This document shows positions 61,956 through 64,000 of a DNA stretch of 64,000 bases, piece by piece (within the stretch, counting starts at the first letter, position 1; every line of letters begins with the position of its first letter). The notes below the pieces were generated by a model that worked only from the letters and a program-made list of their open reading frames with translations, had not been told where the DNA came from and searched no databases. The translations under genes were made by a program, and so were the position numbers. The stretch is taken from positions 124,001 through 188,000 of the forward strand of contig NZ_WBWE01000008.1 of assembly GCF_008932435.1 (NCBI RefSeq). The letters run 5' to 3'. This DNA is from Brucella pseudintermedia (lineage in GTDB: Bacteria > Pseudomonadota > Alphaproteobacteria > Rhizobiales > Rhizobiaceae).

Positions 61956-64000
61956 TGGACATCCGGCGACTGGTCCTCTCGGCTTGGTTTATTGGCCTCG
62001 CAATGTCTGGTGCCGGTGCCGAAGAATGGCTTCCGGTCAAGGAAAACAATCTCGAAATCTCCGCGGGCAGCCCTCTCGACTTTTCGGGATTTCTGGCCAA
62101 TACGCCAATCGAAGAGAAAAATCGCCTGATCGCAAATGCCGACGGGCATTTCGCCCGCGCTGACAAGCCAAGCGAGGCACTGCGGCTGCAATGTGCGTCG
62201 ATTGCCTGGGGACCGCCATCGTCGCGGGCGGTGGATCACGCCTTTATTGATCGATATGTGCGGCAGCTCCGTCTGCACGGTTACAATATAGCCCGGTTTC
62301 ACTTCGTTGATGCCGACCTGATGCTCGGGCAGGCGCGTGATTTCGATTTCCGCCCGGAAGCCCTCGACCGGATGCGCTATCTGATGGCTGCGCTCAAGCG
62401 CGAGGGTATCTACTGGATTATCGACGGACTTACTTCCGAAAGCGGCGCTTTGGGCGGCAAGGACACTGATCGATGGGGACCGGACGGCAATCTGAAACGC
62501 CGGATCTATGTGGACGATGCGGCATTCGATCACTGGCTGCGTTTTCAGAAAGAAGTCTACGCCACGGTCAATCCCTATACGGGACTTGCACCTTTGCGCG
62601 ACCCTGCGCTGGCGCTGGTCATTCCGTTCAACGAAAACGGCATCCAGTTCACGAGCTTTGTGCACGAGCCCGGTGACGGGACAATATTTTGGACCGGCTA
62701 TCGTCCGGCATTCAATGCTTTTCTGAAAAAGCGCTATGCCGATACCCGTGCCTTGTCACGAGCCTGGGGCGGTTTGGCACCCGGCGAAAATCTGGAGCAG
62801 CAAACTATCCACTTGCCGGAAAGCCGCAGCGGAGGCGGTGGACGGCTCCGGGATTTCCAGGTTTTTCTCGTTGAGAGAGAACGCCTGTTGACCCAGCGTC
62901 TTGAGCAGGCGCTGCGCGTTCTCGGTTATCGTGGCCTCGTCGCACCCTATAACAACTGGTTTACGGTCCAAACGGCTCTTTCGCGACAGAACCAGCAAGC
63001 GGTTGTTGCCAATACCTATCATGACTGGATCGGAACGCTCAGTCCGGGCACCGAAATCAAGGATACGAGTTCGATTGCCGATACCGCGTCCTACGTCAGT
63101 GAAATCGCTGCCGGGCGTTGGCTCGGACGGCCTTTCCTCGCGACAGAATACGAGCACCTGTTCTGGAACCGTTATCGGTACGAAGCTGGAATAGTGATGC
63201 CGGCCTATGCGGCCTTGCAGGGCTGGGATGGTATCTGCCGCCACGGGCAAGGGCCTTTGACGCTTGCATTCGACGAGGCGGCTCCGTTCCGCCAGCGCAT
63301 CGTCCCGTATACCTTCGCTGCAGATCCCGTTGCTCGTGCCGGAGAAACACTGGCGTCGCTGCTGTTTCGCAGGGGCGACGTTGAAACGGCGGCTTTCAAT
63401 GTACCGTTCATGATGCAGGGAGAGGCGAGCCTTGGTGAATCGCTTGAGTTCCGGGAACCGGCGCGACTGAAGCCATTGGCGCTTGTCGGTGGGATCGGTC
63501 TTGCGACGAAAGGGCAGGCGTGGCCGCATGGCCTGCAGAAATCGGTTGCGGTCGGCTATCGGAGTGCATCACTCGACAATGTATTGCAGCGCTTGAAGGC
63601 CGCAGAACTTCTATCGCACGATAACGTCACTGACCCGTCGCAAGGCTTGTTTGAAAGCGCCACGGGCCAGGTCATGCTCGACCGCAATAAACAGCGGATG
63701 CAGGTTGTTACGCCCCGGACCGAGGCCATTGCCTTTGCCGAACTGAGAGATCACGTGACCTTGAAGGAATTGTCCCTCGGCAATGCGGAGGCGAGGGGGC
63801 TGTTTGCAGTTTCGGCAATTGACGGAAAAGGGCTGAAGGACAGCGAAAGGCTGCTTGTAATTTTCGCCAGCGATGCGCGGAATTCCGACATGCGTTTCCG
63901 TGACAAGGCGCAGAAGATTATCGAGGATTGGGGGCGTCTGCCGGTTACTTTGCTGCGCAACCGCGTGGATGTGAATCTGGCAGGAAACGCCGTTTCATGG
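61955..64000 (+). CDS. Secreted clan GH-A-like glycoside hydrolase, partial
   Basis: The frame is open from ATG 61955 to the window edge (682 codons seen), so the C-terminus is missing. Residues 1-22 are a Sec signal peptide (RRLVLSAWFIGLAMSGAGA). A TIM-barrel follows: LHGYNIARFHFVDADL, the acid pair in VIPFNENG (Asn226-Glu227), and a likely nucleophile in FLATEYEHLFWNRY (Glu398 or Glu400). That is the NE and E pattern of GH5/GH42-type enzymes. After about residue 440 a beta-rich region begins. It is co-translated with the GT2 gene, so it probably trims or processes the polysaccharide outside the cytoplasm. Confidence 0.72.
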   Translation, partial: MDIRRLVLSAWFIGLAMSGAGAEEWLPVKENNLEISAGSPLDFSGFLANTPIEEKNRLIANADGHFARADKPSEALRLQCASIAWGPPSSRAVDHAFIDRYVRQLRLHGYNIARFHFVDADLMLGQARDFDFRPEALDRMRYLMAALKREGIYWIIDGLTSESGALGGKDTDRWGPDGNLKRRIYVDDAAFDHWLRFQKEVYATVNPYTGLAPLRDPALALVIPFNENGIQFTSFVHEPGDGTIFWTGYRPAFNAFLKKRYADTRALSRAWGGLAPGENLEQQTIHLPESRSGGGGRLRDFQVFLVERERLLTQRLEQALRVLGYRGLVAPYNNWFTVQTALSRQNQQAVVANTYHDWIGTLSPGTEIKDTSSIADTASYVSEIAAGRWLGRPFLATEYEHLFWNRYRYEAGIVMPAYAALQGWDGICRHGQGPLTLAFDEAAPFRQRIVPYTFAADPVARAGETLASLLFRRGDVETAAFNVPFMMQGEASLGESLEFREPARLKPLALVGGIGLATKGQAWPHGLQKSVAVGYRSASLDNVLQRLKAAELLSHDNVTDPSQGLFESATGQVMLDRNKQRMQVVTPRTEAIAFAELRDHVTLKELSLGNAEARGLFAVSAIDGKGLKDSERLLVIFASDARNSDMRFRDKAQKIIEDWGRLPVTLLRNRVDVNLAGNAVSW

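Overview
The window reads as a chromosomal segment of an alphaproteobacterium of order Rhizobiales. The closest fit is the Brucella/Ochrobactrum group. Pointers are a bepR-bepD-bepE-type efflux locus with a 1051-residue pump, the family-specific genes UPF0262, DUF2948, YacG and Maf around hisD, murA and infA, and palindromic intergenic repeats with the CCGAAAA/TTTTCGG core that is widespread in this order. No species-level claim is made. No integrase, insertion sequence, prophage or CRISPR array was seen.

Layout. 0-0.8 kb: tail of a sarcosine oxidase operon (soxA, soxG). 0.86-5.9 kb: an IclR-regulated non-phosphorylated L-fucose route (lactonase, keto-deoxyfuconate dehydrogenase, diketo-acid hydrolase, fuconate dehydratase). 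6-7.5 kb: a DMT transporter, a toxin-antitoxin pair whose toxin is frameshifted, and tRNA-Phe. 7.6-13.2 kb: leftward housekeeping genes (yacG, maf, infA, a tyrosine phosphatase, UPF0262, hisD, DUF2948, murA). 13.4-15.6 kb: small unstudied genes, tRNA-Thr, a DUF2189 membrane protein and tRNA-Arg. 15.8-22 kb: a sensor kinase and a two-gene RND pump.

22-29.9 kb: pyrimidine catabolism. A leftward operon (beta-ureidopropionase/hydantoinase C type, dihydropyrimidinase, four-part NMT1-type ABC importer) is divergent from rutR, with a RutR-like box between them. The first enzyme of the pathway (preT-preA) lies separately at 38-41 kb, and a second RutR-like box precedes it. Between these, 30-38 kb holds a carbohydrate locus: aldo/keto reductase, PfkB kinase, DapA-type aldolase, GntR regulator and CUT1 ABC importer. 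A perfect 16-bp palindrome sits in the promoter spacer ahead of the aldolase gene.

41-48.4 kb: an EamA exporter, a CoxG-like protein, pgi, an M14-type deacylase, a HAD phosphatase and fadD. 48.6-53.9 kb: bepR-bepD-bepE. 53.9-64 kb: a small membrane protein, an amino-acid-type binding protein, then a probable surface-polysaccharide region: a GspE-N/GT2 synthase behind a very AT-rich leader with a 12-bp inverted repeat, a FemAB/CelD-like GNAT, a second GT2, and a secreted clan GH-A-like protein cut by the window edge. PPK2 and a PhoR-like kinase are interleaved with it.

Best leads: the split RutR regulon, the broken HI1419-type toxin, the GntR palindrome, the unassigned sugar locus, and the polysaccharide region with its AT-rich leader.
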